NCBI RefSeq assembly: GCF_026151205.1
Contig: NC_087081.1
Span: 15,922,837 to 15,986,836 of the forward strand
From: Bolinopsis microptera
Lineage: Eukaryota; Ctenophora; Tentaculata; Lobata; Bolinopsidae
Reading direction: 5' to 3'
DNA: 64,000 nucleotides
The first letter of the stretch is position 1. Each line of letters begins with the position of its first letter. Of the stretch, positions 1 to 12,325 are shown one piece after another. Position numbers and translations under genes: made by a program. Below the pieces are notes generated by a model, which saw only the letters and a program-made list of their open reading frames with translations, had not been told where the DNA came from and made no database searches.

Positions 1-1060
1 TAACAGACAGCCTGACTTAATAACACGATCCTATTCTAAATTTCATCGGACTAATTCCTGACCCCTTCTGACCTGCACTTAATCTCAGGGGAGAGATAAA
101 GGGTCCCCAGGGGGAGGAATGGGATCACCTAATCTTAGTGAGAATCTATCCTTCACTGATGGCACGGACCAGCTATCAGATCTAATTCACATCAAACAGG
201 TAACTGTCACTACTTATGTGATAATATGTAATATGCCGGTTAAGTTATATAGAAACGCAGATCCTTAAGCAATAAGCAGATATTATATCAAGAATATGGA
301 AGTCTTTAAATGACTTAGCATCGCATACGGTCCAATTAAAAACAGATTATGTTATAATTTTAGTGGCTATTTTTCACCAAGTTCTTAAATGGGTGGAAGG
401 TGGTCCTCGACTCTTAAGTGACACTTTTTATCCGATGAACATGAAAGATTGTGGATCGATTCCGAATCCGTCTGCTTAAAGTATTAACTCTGGGGATGGT
501 ATGAGAATGTTATGACATTCTTTAAAAGTGCCAACTCTTGACTCGATAAGTCATTGGTCGATCGATAATCTATCAATGATTGATCCATAATGGATTGTTA
601 ATTGATCAATAATGGATCGTTAATCGATCAATAATCGGTTTACAATTGCCAATAAACGTTGAATTACGCCCTCAGTTGACAGATGTTTTGGGACGTAAAG
701 CAGTTTTGGATTCGTTGTCTCCAAATATTTCCAGTGGTGCAGATCTATCTCAATATCTTGGGTAAGATAAGGAACTAATTCTGGAATCTTACTGGATTAT
801 TGATTTAATTCGGTTGGTTATTATCGAATTAAATGAATTCATAAAAAAATCATCATGCGATATTATTATGCCCTAGAAGGAGCTTGCTAAAAATACACTT
901 CCACTATTACACTATTCTAATCTAGTAGCACTTAGCACAAAGTAGTCGTTACCACCTTACTAACCAATTATAGACTACAAATTAGGAAATATTTCCCAAA
1001 CTTCCAGCTTGAGTTCCGGCCTCTGTTTAACCCGGCATTTCCACCAGATCTACAATCAGC
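1..1060. other. Upstream region of the POU gene, no gene seen
   Basis: No coding exon could be supported here. From about 541 to 645 there is a degenerate run of ATCGAT/TGATCAATAATGGAT-like words, a low-complexity AT-rich repeat. The 5' UTR and promoter of the POU gene that starts at 1061 presumably lie in this stretch, but I see no clear TATA or initiator that would place the transcription start. Confidence 0.5.
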
Positions 1061-1894
1061 ATGGCACAAGCAGCCTCTCTCCTCGGCCAGCTCCCAACTT
1101 CAACCTCCGCAAGCAACCGTAATCTCCTGGGGTCTCTCTGTGGCATGCCTCTTTACAATATGGAACAAGCTCTGGTGAGTGGAGAATCATTAGATTACTA
1201 ATAGAGTTTCTAATTTGTGATCCACTTTTAAAAATTACGAATGGTCCAGTTTAGTTACGAGGTCGCTTTTAGTATTGATAGAATTGCAATCTTTGTGTAC
1301 CGTAAATCCTGCTTAATTTTTGCACACGAACTAGCCAAATGACCCAATCCAATCTGATTCAGCCTCCGCAAGCAATCGCAATGTTTTTAAATTGTCTCCG
1401 TAATTTGTCATCCCCCGGCGTTTACTTTAACGATTTGTCATTATACTTTAATTAAAGCCCGTCTTTCGAACAATATTCTCGCATTTTGTGATGCTAACGG
1501 GGGACTCACGAGAGAATCTTGTCATATGTAGTCTCTCCAGAATATGTTTATCAAGGAAATTTAGTCAGTCCTTAACTAACCAATCAGAGAGCTCTATTTT
1601 AGCCAGTCCTTCCCGACTGATATTAATAAATTTGTCTCTACAAAAGAATCGCAACTTGTAATTATCGTATAAGACTGTTTTGCGGAGTTTTTGAACTTAT
1701 AAGGTCAGTTAGTTTAACCCCCTTAACGGTGAAGCAATCGAGGGGATTATACGTGAAGCGTCCCTTAATGGCCCCTGGCAAAGTAGTGTCTAAAAGTGTT
1801 AAATATCAGTGAGATCAAACGAACCTGTAAAATATTATAGACCAGCAATTTACATTGGCTTTAAAGTTGGTATATAACTGTAAAAATTTGTAAA

Positions 1895-1963
<69 letters not shown>

Positions 1964-4900
1964 TACTTAGTAGCACGTGGCAACATGAGGGATTTATGGC
2001 TTACAAATTAATATTTCTCAATTTATCGTTAATTAATCGATTTCTCAATAACCAATTAATTATTCAGTAAAGTAATCTATTTTCACAGAAAACGGACGGA
2101 TACAGTTCGCTAGATAACCATCATCATGTGAAGCCGGAGAGGTCAAGACACTACCAAGCAGCAGACCAGGATACAAGCAATATCACTCTACCTGAGGGAT
2201 TCGAGGTAATTGGTTAATTAGCTTTAATTGGTTTTAATTAATTGATTGAAGATTATTTTTATCAAGAGTTTTGAGGTTATTTTTTAATCAGTTAAATTGT
2301 GATGTATCCATATTCCATATTTTGGGTATTTTCCGTTTTAATTAATTTTACAAGTTTTAAGTGGCATGATTAAATCCTCATCAAGCTGGACGCTTTGAAA
2401 TGTCTAAACTCTAAAACCCTCAAATTTCTCCAACTCCTTAAGTTAACTGCACGGAATGAAAATTACGTCATGGAAAATTCGAGAATTGTTGCCCACCCTG
2501 CTCATCACATGACAGCATTTGTTTTTGTTATCAGCCGACTTTGGACGAATAAATTAACATTATGACATCACAAACGACTCATATCGTAACCATGTTATCA
2601 GTATTAACATAGTGCCAGCCGTATTACTTGTAATTGTATACCTGGCTGGTATAATTGCATGTTTTTAATCAGTTTAATAATACCACCCTGTACACAAAGA
2701 TGAAAGAGCTTCTCTAGTGAGCAGTTGTGAAATTTAAAACTAGCGAGGGTTATTCTGTCTAGAGCAATTATTTTGGAGTACGTGTCACTGTCAAATAATA
2801 AGGGGGTTCGTTGTGGAGATAATATTAATAGTGGACTATAAATGGTTAAGATTTGGATTTTACAAATTGGTGGGAGACCTTTTTTTCGTGGCTTCAAATA
2901 GTTTACCGTAAGGAGTTAAGGTGGATATTATCAACTATGAAGTATATTCTAGAATCATACCACTCAATTTATTCTGTAATCTTCCGATGGACACATAACG
3001 CACGGTTAAGGCACGGTTAAGTGTCCATTCATTAACCGTGCCTTAGGTAACCATTGTGCGTCAACCGTGCATTAACCGTACGTTATGTGTGCCTTAACCG
3101 TACGTTATGTGTGCATCGGAAGATTACCGAATTGCCCAATTTATTACAAGTGACACTGTGCCGTGTGCGATCGGGCCTTTTGAATTATTATAATCTTATA
3201 GATCAAGCGTGCGGCGTGACCCTATGAGTCCACTGTCCATGTATATTCATATATCAGTACATCGTTATTTTATATTAGAGATATATGTACTTATAGTTAT
3301 GATTATCAATTTACCTTATTCATAAAACCTTATATGGTCACTTTGTAAGTTTGAAGTGCTGTATCATGCTACAAAGAGAGTTACAGCACAGCTGTTTTTG
3401 TCCACAGTGGTTAGCAAAAAAAAAACCTGACAAACCATAATCCCGAATTTCCGCGATTCATAATCGTTCTTCCCCCTTATCTAACCCCTTTTCTGCTTAT
3501 CTAACCCCTTATCTTCCCCCTTATCTAACCCCTTATCTTCCCCCTTATCTAACCCCTTATCTTCCCCCTTATCTAACCCCTTATCTTCCCCTTATCTTCC
3601 CCCTTATCTTCCCCCTTATCTTCCCCCTTATCTAACCCCTTATCTTCCCCCTTATCTAACCCCTTATCTTCCCCCTTATCTAACCCCTTATCTTCCCCCT
3701 TATCTAACCCCTTATCTAACCCCTTATCTTCCCCCTTATCTAACCCCTTATCTTCCCCCTTATCTAACTCGTAATCTCCCTCAGTCTGAAGATCACCTGA
3801 CTTGGTCGGAAGTTGAAGGTTTTGTCAATGAGTTTAAAACGAAACGTGTAAAGTTGGGATACACTCAAGCCCACGTGGGAGCAGCCCTTGCGCTGGTTCA
3901 CGGACCTGAGTTCAGCCAGACCACGATCTCAAGATTTGAGGGTCTCCAACTGAGGTATGTCTAGATTTTTTGTTGTTACCCCGAGTTACATTTTATTATC
4001 TATACTGGGTGTTTTAAATATTTGGAACACTTCATGGTCTTGTTTTATCAAGAATATCGTTAGAATAAATTTCCGGTTGCCTAGATGTTCGCTATAAACC
4101 ATTCTCCCCCTAGTTTCCCAAACCACAAGAAGATAATCCAAATCTTGCGTCGCTGTAAACCATTCTCCCCCTAGTTTCCCAAACCACAAAAAGAGAATCC
4201 CAATCTTGCGTCGCTATAAACCATTCTCCCCCTAGTTTCCCAAACCACAAGAAGATAATCCCAATCTTGCGTCGCTGTAAACCATTCTCCCCCTAGTTTC
4301 CCAAACCACAAGAAGATAATCCCAATCTTGCGTCGCTATAAACCATTCTCCCCCTAGTTTCCCAAACCACAAGAAGATAATCCCAATCTTGCGTCGCTAT
4401 AAACCATTCTCCCCCTAGTTTCCCAAACCACAAGAAGATAATCCCAATCTTGCGTCGCTATAAACCATTCTCCCCCTAGTTTCCCAAACCACAAGAAGAT
4501 AATCCCAATCTTGCGTCGCTATAAACCATTCTCCCCCTAGTTTCCCAAACCACAAGAAGATAATCCCAATCTTGCGTCGCTGTAAACCATTCTCCCCCTA
4601 GTTTCCCAAACCACAAGAAGATAATCCCAATCTTGCGTCGCTATAAACCATTCTCCCCCTAGTTTCCCAAACCACAAGAAGATAATCCCAATCTTGCGTC
4701 GCTATAAACCATTCTCCCCCTAGTTTCCCAAACCACAAGAAGATAATCCCAATCTTGCGTCGCTATAAACCATTCTCCCCCTAGTTTCCCAAACCACAAG
4801 AAGATAATCCCAATCTTGCGTCGCTATAAACCATTCTCCTCCTAGTTTCCCAAACCACAAGAAGATAATCCCAATCTTGCGTCGCTGTAAACCATTCTCC

Positions 4901-6592
4901 CCCTAGTTTCCCAAACCACAAGAAGATAATCCCAATCTTGCGTCGCTATAAACCATTCCCCCCCTAGTTTCCCAAACCACAAGAAGATAATCCCAATCTT
5001 GCGTCGCTATAAACCATTCTCCCCCTAGTTTCCCAAACCACAAGAAGATAATCCCAATCTTGCGTCGCTATAAACCATTCTCCCCCTAGTTTCCCAAACC
5101 ACAAGAAGATAATCCCAATCTTGCGTCGCTATAAACCATTCTCCCCCTAGTTTCCCAAACCACAAGAAGATTATCCCAATCTTGCGTCGCTATAAACCAT
5201 TCTCCCCCTAGTTTCCCAAGCCACAAGAAGATAATCCCAATCTTGCGTCGCTGTAAACCATTCTCCCCCTAGTTTCCCAAACCACAAGAAGATAATCCCA
5301 ATCTTGCGTCGCTGGTTGGAGAGTGTTGAGAATCCGGCTAAACGACGACATCACTCCCCCAGCGCTCTCCATGGCAACAATCAGAATGGAAACCAGAAGA
5401 GGAGAAAGAGAACAACAATCAGTAGCAACAGCAAGGTGAGAACTGAGAAGGAGGTATTCAGATAGGAACTTTCCAGAGAAAATAGTTATCCATTTTAACT
5501 GGACCACCCCGACATGTACTAGTATAGAAAGATAGAAATCTCGGGTAAACACCCCCCCCAGCCCCCCCCCCCCCCACCCCCCTACCTCTCGCCCCTAAAC
5601 GTTAACATGAGCTGCTACAACCCCTTAATGGTACCAAATTGGGACCATTGCTACTTGGTGACAAACTACCAAACCACCAAACTATTACTGAATACTCACG
5701 AACTAACTGCCTAAACACCATTAGTTACACCTTTAATTCTAACTGGAATATTCTGTTTTCAGGAAGTTCTAGAGCAATATTACCAAACGAACCCTCTCCC
5801 AAGCACAGAAGAGATTGGAAACTTATCCAACAACTTGACTCTCGACAAAAGGGTGATCCGAATCTGGTTGGTTGATTTTTTAGAGTTTTTTTATTTTTCA
5901 GTGACAGTGACAGTGACAGTGACAGTGACAGTGACAGTGACAGTGACAGTGACAGTGACAGTGACAGTGACAGTGACAGTGACAGTGACAGTGACAGTGA
6001 CAGTGACAGTGACAGTGACAGTGACAGTGACAGTGACAGTGACAGTGACAGTGACAGTGACAGTGACAGTGACAGTGATCATGTTTTCACGAGGAAATCT
6101 GTGAGCGTTAATTAATTATCTTATTGGTAGATATGGATATTGTTGGAAGGTTAATTCCATAATTGTTCTGACACGTGACAGAGATTAATGTCACATGTCA
6201 AAACAAATAGGGCTCACCGCTCCAGCAGTATCCTGATCTATTAGTAAATTATAAAAAACTTTAGAAAATCAACTATCCAGAATCGGGTTACTCTTTTGTC
6301 GAGAGTCAAGTTTTGTCACATCACACGGTTCTCACATCGCAGGAAGTATTCAAATTTACACAAACAAATCAGTGACCATCAATAATTAACCATCTAATTA
6401 ATTAATTCATAATCTAATTGATTATTTCATATTCTTACTCTTGTCAGGTTCCAAAATCGCCGAGCAATAGGGAAGCGGCTGAGCAAACTGATCGTGACAA
6501 TGGGGGGTGGTGCCTCAAGGAACCAGATGCAAAACAGCCAAAACTCCATGCCTATAACCACAATGATGAACCAGAATCATGGTCTGTTCTGA
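1061..6592 (+). CDS. POU domain homeobox transcription factor, class I (Pit-1)-like, six coding exons
   Basis: Predicted nuclear DNA-binding transcription factor with a POU-specific domain and a homeodomain. Exons: 1061-1174, 2089-2205, 3785-3954, 5273-5435, 5763-5866, 6448-6592 (stop TGA). All introns are GT-AG and the phases agree, giving 270 aa, close to vertebrate Pit-1. Exon 1 starts [10 protein letters not shown]; the two N-terminal exons are unconserved. Exons 3-4 encode the POU-specific domain ([31 protein letters not shown], then [17 protein letters not shown]), nearest to class I by eye. A linker follows, then the homeodomain starting RRKRTTIS, which ends [11 protein letters not shown] in exon 6. 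Oddities: the recognition helix has Gln where POU homeodomains normally have Cys (WFCNRR). Intron 3 is filled by a repeat that copies the exon-4 acceptor, intron 2 ends in a pyrimidine minisatellite, and intron 5 holds a hexanucleotide array. Start choice is the first ATG with an open frame to a good donor; extra upstream exons cannot be excluded. Confidence 0.88.
1897..1960. repeat. (GA)n microsatellite in POU intron 1
   Basis: About 32 uninterrupted AG dinucleotides, 128 bp upstream of the exon-2 acceptor. Confidence 0.95.
2976..3127. repeat. Small fold-back element in POU intron 2
   Basis: The left arm GTAATCTTCCGATG (from 2976) reappears inverted as CATCGGAAGATTAC ending at 3127. The similarity continues inward through the ACACATAACG / CGTTATGTGT words. 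Between the arms are several copies of GCACGGTTAAG and its complement. It looks like a MITE-like fold-back element of about 150 bp; no transposase or clear target duplication is visible. Confidence 0.6.
3467..3770. repeat. Pyrimidine minisatellite next to the exon-3 acceptor
   Basis: Irregular tandem copies of CCCCTTATCTAA and CCCCTTATCTTC run for about 300 bp and stop just before the exon-3 acceptor (AG at 3783-3784). The whole array is C/T-rich on the coding strand, so it forms a very long polypyrimidine tract for that splice site. Confidence 0.9.
4091..5312 (+). repeat. 61-bp minisatellite that repeats the exon-4 splice acceptor and exon start, 20 copies
   Basis: The unit is exactly 61 bp and holds a pyrimidine tract, CCCCCTAG, then the first 41 bases of POU exon 4 (coding [14 protein letters not shown]). 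Acceptor AGs run from 4112-4113 to 5271-5272, 1159 bp apart, which is 19 steps of 61 and so 20 copies. Only the last copy continues into the tryptophan-leucine-glutamate codons of helix 4. In the others the frame runs into the next unit's TAG. A few units read CTGTAAAC instead of CTATAAAC, at about 4155, 4277, 4582, 4887 and 5253, which suggests a five-unit higher-order period. Confidence 0.95.
5901..6078. repeat. (GTGACA)n microsatellite in POU intron 5
   Basis: A near-perfect hexanucleotide array of about 30 copies lies 34 bp after the exon-5 donor. It is immediately preceded by an acceptor-like TTTTTTTATTTTTCAG. It is open on both strands (Thr-Val repeats) only because the unit is a multiple of three. 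Confidence 0.95.
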
Positions 6593-7251
6593 TGAAACAA
6601 ATCCGCAAAATCCGCGGATATTCTTATGATTTCGATGATAAGTGTGCAATTTGTGACGATGAAATGTCGGAAGTTAAGTGGACACGGGACGTTTTGACGA
6701 GTTTTTGTGTTAAATAGAAGTGAACTTTGAGCGGTTTCAGAAAACTGGTTTCCGTTTTGATTACGATTTGTGTATGTTTGTGTATATAATATTATATAAC
6801 ATTTGATGGTGCGTCGAGTAGGTTCATCTTCCCTCTTAAAAATACCTGACATGCTTGGTATTTACTTGAAATCAACAACTGGTTCCGACCGAGTTCCCTG
6901 CATTTTGAAATTAAATTATTGACTGTTATACTCTCCCTTAATCTGCGACGCATCCAAAATGCTAATCTTGTGTGGCACGATTAGGCACTAACACATAAGT
7001 GCTTATAACTTGTAGTTTTTAAATGCTACATCTTTATGTTTTCCTTTATAGAAAGGAGATTGTATTGCGCTGAATTTTACATTTCAGTCGATTGAGATAA
7101 AACATTGTGTTCTCAGTTTAGGGTTGTGACTTGTGATAACTTAGTGTGAAACATATCAGATTGAGCCAGTCTTACTTTGCCACAGAATTATTGATGATTC
7201 CATTGTTTTGAGAATGTGTTATGAACGAAAATTGCTCAAAATTCTGTGGTG

Positions 7252-7257
7252 AATAAA
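7252..7257 (+). terminator. Candidate polyadenylation signal of the POU gene
   Basis: AATAAA lies 660 bp after the stop codon at 6592, followed by a T/GT-rich stretch (TTCTTTGTGTG). The interval 6593-7275 would be the 3' UTR; no other gene is visible in it. Confidence 0.5.
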
Positions 7258-8733
7258 GACTTCTTTGTGTGAAAATTGATGGGTTTAATCATTCGTTCAA
7301 ATAATTTAATGTGCTTTTAATTCGGGCTTCAATTTACATTCCATACATATCTTTAGGTCTTAACTACCAAGATTGGATATAATTTTTTATGTTTTTATAA
7401 CATTATGTCACATAATTTATGTGTTGCTGTGACAATCTCATAGAAACCATGAAGCAGTTTTATGTTGTGCACGGTGTTCCCCAACAATTAATTCGCTACT
7501 GAACTATGCTTTTTTCACCGAAATTTCGCTAGTTTAGACTCGAATCTTCCAACATATATTATTATATATGATAATATATAATGATATATATATTATGATA
7601 TATAATAATATGCAGTGATATATTATCATCAACCTTACTGTTTTGTTATGTAACCCCACTGTGCAATCCTTTTACCAAATTATAAAATTGAGTTTTACTT
7701 TTCTACACACCCCCCTACACCTTATCTGCCCTCTCCAAATCTCTGGGGAAAATAACCACTAAATCTATTGATATAACTCTAAATCAATTATTTTTCTGCG
7801 CTGAAGACTATAATGCACCATGTCTTACGGTGATTCCTCAAACTTTAAGTAGGTTCAATGACTCAATAATACAGAATGCTCTCTCGATTATCTCGACCAC
7901 TAAACGATTTTCACTGCGAGTAACGTGCAATCATACCTCAGAAAAGACAAATCTTCACCCTTAGAAAATTGCAAAAAGCACTTTATCCCCGCAAAATTGA
8001 ACTGATGAGTGGGATAATTTGTAATTACACGGGCAATGACCTCTTTTTCTCTATTTAACAAAGTAGCCCCGCACAATAGTGCTGCTTTCTCAATAGTACT
8101 TTGTGGGGCTGCTAATTTTCATATCGTTTAAAAAAAGTTGAATGAAAATCTTTAGTCCGGGTCTAATAGTCTAATGAACTGTTGGATTTATGAAGGAGTA
8201 AATGAACTGTTGGTACTTTTAACTGTAGAGTTAATATCAATCTCTTAAGCTGCAGTGTTTAAATAGGTGCACCTGGTTGCGATACCTCGTACCAAACCTG
8301 GAATCTTCCTGAAGTTACTGTAGAAAATCTTTGAAAATATTTAATTTCTAAATTTTAAGTGAAAATCCTGTAGTCTGATTCCACAAGCCACGAGCTGGTT
8401 TTCAACATAGTGGAAATGAAAATGTATTACCAATAAAACAATATCTGAATAATTTCCAAGATACCTTATTGAATTCCATGACACAAGCACAATTGAAATG
8501 AAGGCATGATACTTAAATACTCTTATTTCTTGATATGACGCCAAAAAGGTGAACACCTCACTGTGTACTGTGTATTTACTTTACTGCCAGTGCCCTTATT
8601 ACCTCTGGAAGCTAAGTTGGTTACTCATACAACCAATCTCCATGAAAAAGCCAAACGACGATTTTGACTCACGTCTCCATTTCAAGCGTATCATGTATAA
8701 GCCACAGGAGTATGTGAAAAGTACATGTCCTCC

Positions 8734-8840
8734 CTGGGGGAGTGACACCGTATCAAGTATGTGACGTCACGTGAGGGCGAGTGTGACGTCACGTGAGGGC
8801 GAGTGCGACGTCACGTGAGCTGGGGGAGTGACACCGTATC
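8734..8840. promoter_or_regulatory. Tandem CRE/E-box-like sites TGACGTCACGTG (three copies)
   Basis: A 22-bp unit containing GTGACGTCACGTGAGGGCGA occurs three times (the third with CGACGTCACGTG). It is bounded by two copies of TGGGGGAGTGACACCGTATC, at about 8735 and 8821. TGACGTCA is the palindromic CRE core and overlaps the E-box CACGTG. A second cluster with the same unit lies at 10383-10425. A regulatory role is inference; the duplication is seen directly. Confidence 0.45.
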
Positions 8841-9871
8841 CCTCTTTAACGATTAAACCCCAACCACAGATTCAGCTCTACGAGTAGAATTAGTTAAATC
8901 AGCTCCATCTTAACTAGCCTGTAATTAATGACACCGTCCCGGTACCAGCCAATGAAAACCTCGATTGATCTCCCACGTGACTTAATCCCGCCTATGGGAG
9001 CCCCGGAAACAGTGAGAATGTCCAGGTCGTCATGGTAATTAATTAGGAGCTGTTATGGTGTAATCCTATCTAATGTTTATGATTGGAGGTCCCCTTGTTA
9101 AGAGCGGGGTTGTTGATTGTTCTATCTCCAATAAGAATACGTGACGTGTATATTTCAGAACCGTGCTGTCACCTTCCATTCCTGAATTGGGGGTTTACGA
9201 ATACAGAAACGAAACTTGAGAGGTGGGTGAGATGGGGAGAATCAATATTGGCAAAATAGATTTTAAAAGAAGATTTCCGGAAGATAAAGAACTGAATGCC
9301 ACCCTTCTAGAATGGCTTAACTTCCTCAAGTCATATCACAAGACCAATGCACTGTTAAAACTCATCCTATAATTCTTCTTAAGGGCAGTTAAATGTTAAT
9401 CAAAAACTTAGCAGGCACGTTAGATCCTGACTGCCAATTTTAACCCCCCCCCCCCCCCCCCCTCCGTAATAAGTACTACACTTAGCTATTATATTAAAAT
9501 TAGTAATTACACTAGGGTAATCATTGAGAAACCCCCTCTTTTACGTAATATGTAAACGTCCACTTTACTTGACAAGCCAAGTGAAAATGACATCATCTTT
9601 GCTGGGCATAATTGCGTTTTACTTATTCAACTAACACATTTACCTGTTACCAGGGCGGAGACTAGTAATTGAGATCTTGGGAAGACATTACAAAAAGCTA
9701 CTTCACTTTAAACTGTTTCCCGATAATGGTTATTGCAGCAGTCCTACCTCATTCTGATACCCCCCCCCCCCCACCCCCGAAGTCTGACACCCAAACTTTG
9801 TTTCTCAAGTCATTATGAATGAGTCAATGAATGTCCAGGGACAGATCCCTCATTGCGTTCCTGCGCTGAAA

Positions 9872-9901
9872 CCTGGTATATAGTTATAACTATATACCAG
9901 G
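9872..9901. repeat. Perfect 30-bp palindrome
   Basis: The half-site CCTGGTATATAGTTA is followed directly by its exact reverse complement. There is no spacer, so it could extrude as a hairpin. No flanking gene explains it. Confidence 0.8.
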
Positions 9902-10382
9902 AGTCCCTCTCCGCAAGCAATCCTAGTCTCCTAGTCTGCTTAATGGAGGCGCAATCAGAGTGTGTCAAAACTTGCACTATAAATCTCTCTACCAGTGCCG
10001 TCAAGCTAATTCCTCTGAGAGATGGTGCTGATGACTCATTAAGATAATATGTTCTACCCACTCAAGCAAATTTAATAAGCAGCTAAGAAGCTGTACTGAC
10101 TGACATTTACTCAAAACGTCTCGACCTCACATTATACTAGTATTCTGGTATTGCGTGGATTTGATTGGTTTGTCAGTGGTGTGTCTCGGAGAGGAACAGC
10201 CGTTGATTGGCTCAGCCTAATGAGAGTTCTCGGTTATACTTGTTTATTTGCTGTTACTACAAATCTAACTGTTCATTCAGAGGAGATTGGCTGAGTTTAT
10301 TAACAGTTTCAAGTGGGGTACTTATATTCTTATGGCAGATGTTCCCGGTGTGTGATGGTAATGGTAAAGTGATGAGCAAGTG

Positions 10383-10425
10383 TGTGACGTCACGTGAGGG
10401 CGAGTGTGACGTCACGTGAGCAAGC
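10383..10425. promoter_or_regulatory. Second cluster of CRE/E-box-like sites (two copies)
   Basis: Two further copies of TGTGACGTCACGTGAG, 22 bp apart, with the same GGGCGAG spacer as the cluster near 8.76 kb. The two clusters are about 1.6 kb apart. Confidence 0.45.
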
Positions 10426-12127
10426 GTGTGAGATGATAATTCAGGGGCATGATACCATTATCAAGTTCAATATCAACTTGGTCTAATTAGCTTAAAGTTA
10501 TGGCTTCTGCTATTAGTAATAAGTTTAATCAACTTAGTTTAAGATGTTGGAGTATATAATGGTTTGTAAGCTAAAAGTTGGGCTTCTCCCCAATGGTTAG
10601 ATCCAATAAATTTAGTTTTAGTTGGGCAAAGTGAATTAAGATTCCTCAGGTAAAATATTGGCTTCTTTACATAGTTAAAGTTTAAGTTATTGAAGAGCTT
10701 TTTGTTCCAATATTTACCAGGGAACACCCATGAAACAGTCAAATGATTTTTAGTCCACTTCACCTGTGAAACCCTCTGAATCATGAGTCATGAACTACCC
10801 GGAATGCCAAATCGTTCCAAATTTCATGTAGTAACCACTTATAGTGCTCCACTCCACGTATTACATATATCGACTGAAGCTCAAGAAATTAATTTAGCGC
10901 TAAATTAACTTTAACCCCGTCAGCCCGTCCGATCTTCAGACTCGAATCCGAAACGTCAGGGTTAATAAATCCGAGATTTCATTAATTTTGCCCCGATTTA
11001 TTGGCAATAAATCTGTCGGTGCGGACCGGAACGATCGTCCTGGACTGTTAGACCCTACTCTAACTTCGCACACGTGACGACTCCCCGATAGTCACGTGCT
11101 GATCCCGTGGTAACCATGGTTATTTTTAGTGGTCACGTGCCCTTGCGAACTAAGATCCGAGCTCCTGACTGGGGAACACATGACATGTCTTGTACTGACA
11201 AGTTAATTACAATATTAATCGCATTTTCCCATCCCTTGACGAGTCCAATTTATTTGGACTGACCTTGATCTGAGAGAACTTGAGTTTTGGTATCGGAGTG
11301 GGAGTGACGCAGAGGTGAGATGGCAGTTTCTGTCCAGGTATCGGGGTTTCTTGACAGCTAAGAAAGCTTCAAATTTTTGCTATTAGGCGATTAATATTGC
11401 CGTATTTTAGGTATGTCCACTGATTATAATTAAAACTTCGTGAGGAGCGGTATAATTTTAATCAGGAGGTCGGACAGCTTGGTTAAGTTAAGACAAATTC
11501 GAGGAGTTAGCAAAGATTATCAAATGAAAACATCTACCCTGTAAAATAAACGTGAGCAATTTGATCAAAACACGTCTTTTCAAAAATATATGACGACTAT
11601 CAAACAGGATTATACATAGAAATAGATAAGTAAAATATTTGCATTTGATCTATTCGATGAGTTTTTCGTCGTTAAGGTAATACAAATGGGTCCCAATAAA
11701 CTATGCTGAATTTGAAAATTTCCCTGCTTTCTGTTTCTCAGATAACTGTAGTGTCGTTATTGTCTAAAGATATGACATCAATTGTATTTATACTTTATAA
11801 AGTAACATCACTGATTTGACCTTTTTGCGTCACGCAGTATGCACGTAAGGAGTATACATCTCCACTGTAGCCAGCTCCGGTAGCCAGCTCCACTGTAGCT
11901 GGGGTAGGACTCCGGCAGCCGGCTATTTGAATGTCAGGTATACAACTTAAGAGGCATTAGTTTACTCTCTAGAGATATTTTATTACCTTAGACTAGATTT
12001 TGTCAAACTGTTTAGAAGCTGAGTTTGACAGGAAGCTATTTAGGATAAGGTGCTTCACAGTCACTATTAATAACAAATTGAACCCGCTGCACCCTGCAAC
12101 AAGGAATACTTTCAATCGTGCAACAAT

Positions 12128-12325
12128 TTCAACAGAATCTGATCAATCTTTCAAAATGTTCAGGAGAGTTCTTCCCAATTTCAACGAAATCTGATTAATC
12201 TTTCAAAATGTTCAGGAGAGTTCCTCCCAATTTCAACAGAATCTGATAGATCTTTCAACATGTTTAGTTCCTCCCAATTTCAACAGAATCTGATAGATCT
12301 TTCAACATGTTTAGTTCCTCCCAAT
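12128..12325. repeat. Short tandem repeat, about 50-55 bp unit
   Basis: Four imperfect copies of a unit containing CAGAATCTGATxxATCTTTCAA, followed by AATGTTCAGGAGAGTT or ATGTTTAGTT and CCTCCCAATTTCAA. One copy carries an open frame only by chance. Confidence 0.8.

Noticed and set aside
3467-3770. Possible interstitial telomere-like array (CTAACCCC words)
   Set aside because: The unit alternates CCCCTTATCTAA and CCCCTTATCTTC and is not TTAGGG; its place next to an acceptor is a better explanation.
4091-5312. CRISPR-like array because of regular 61-bp repeats
   Set aside because: There are no unique spacers, and the genome is eukaryotic; it is a plain tandem repeat.
3986-5552. Minus-strand frames with repeated [10 protein letters not shown]
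   Set aside because: Antisense of the 61-bp acceptor repeat; the sense strand explains it as copies of a POU exon start.
5835-6104. Thr-Val repeat frames on both strands
   Set aside because: They are translations of the GTGACA microsatellite in POU intron 5.
10881-11340. GC-richer interval with CACGTG words as a promoter for an unseen gene
   Set aside because: No exon follows that could be supported on either strand.
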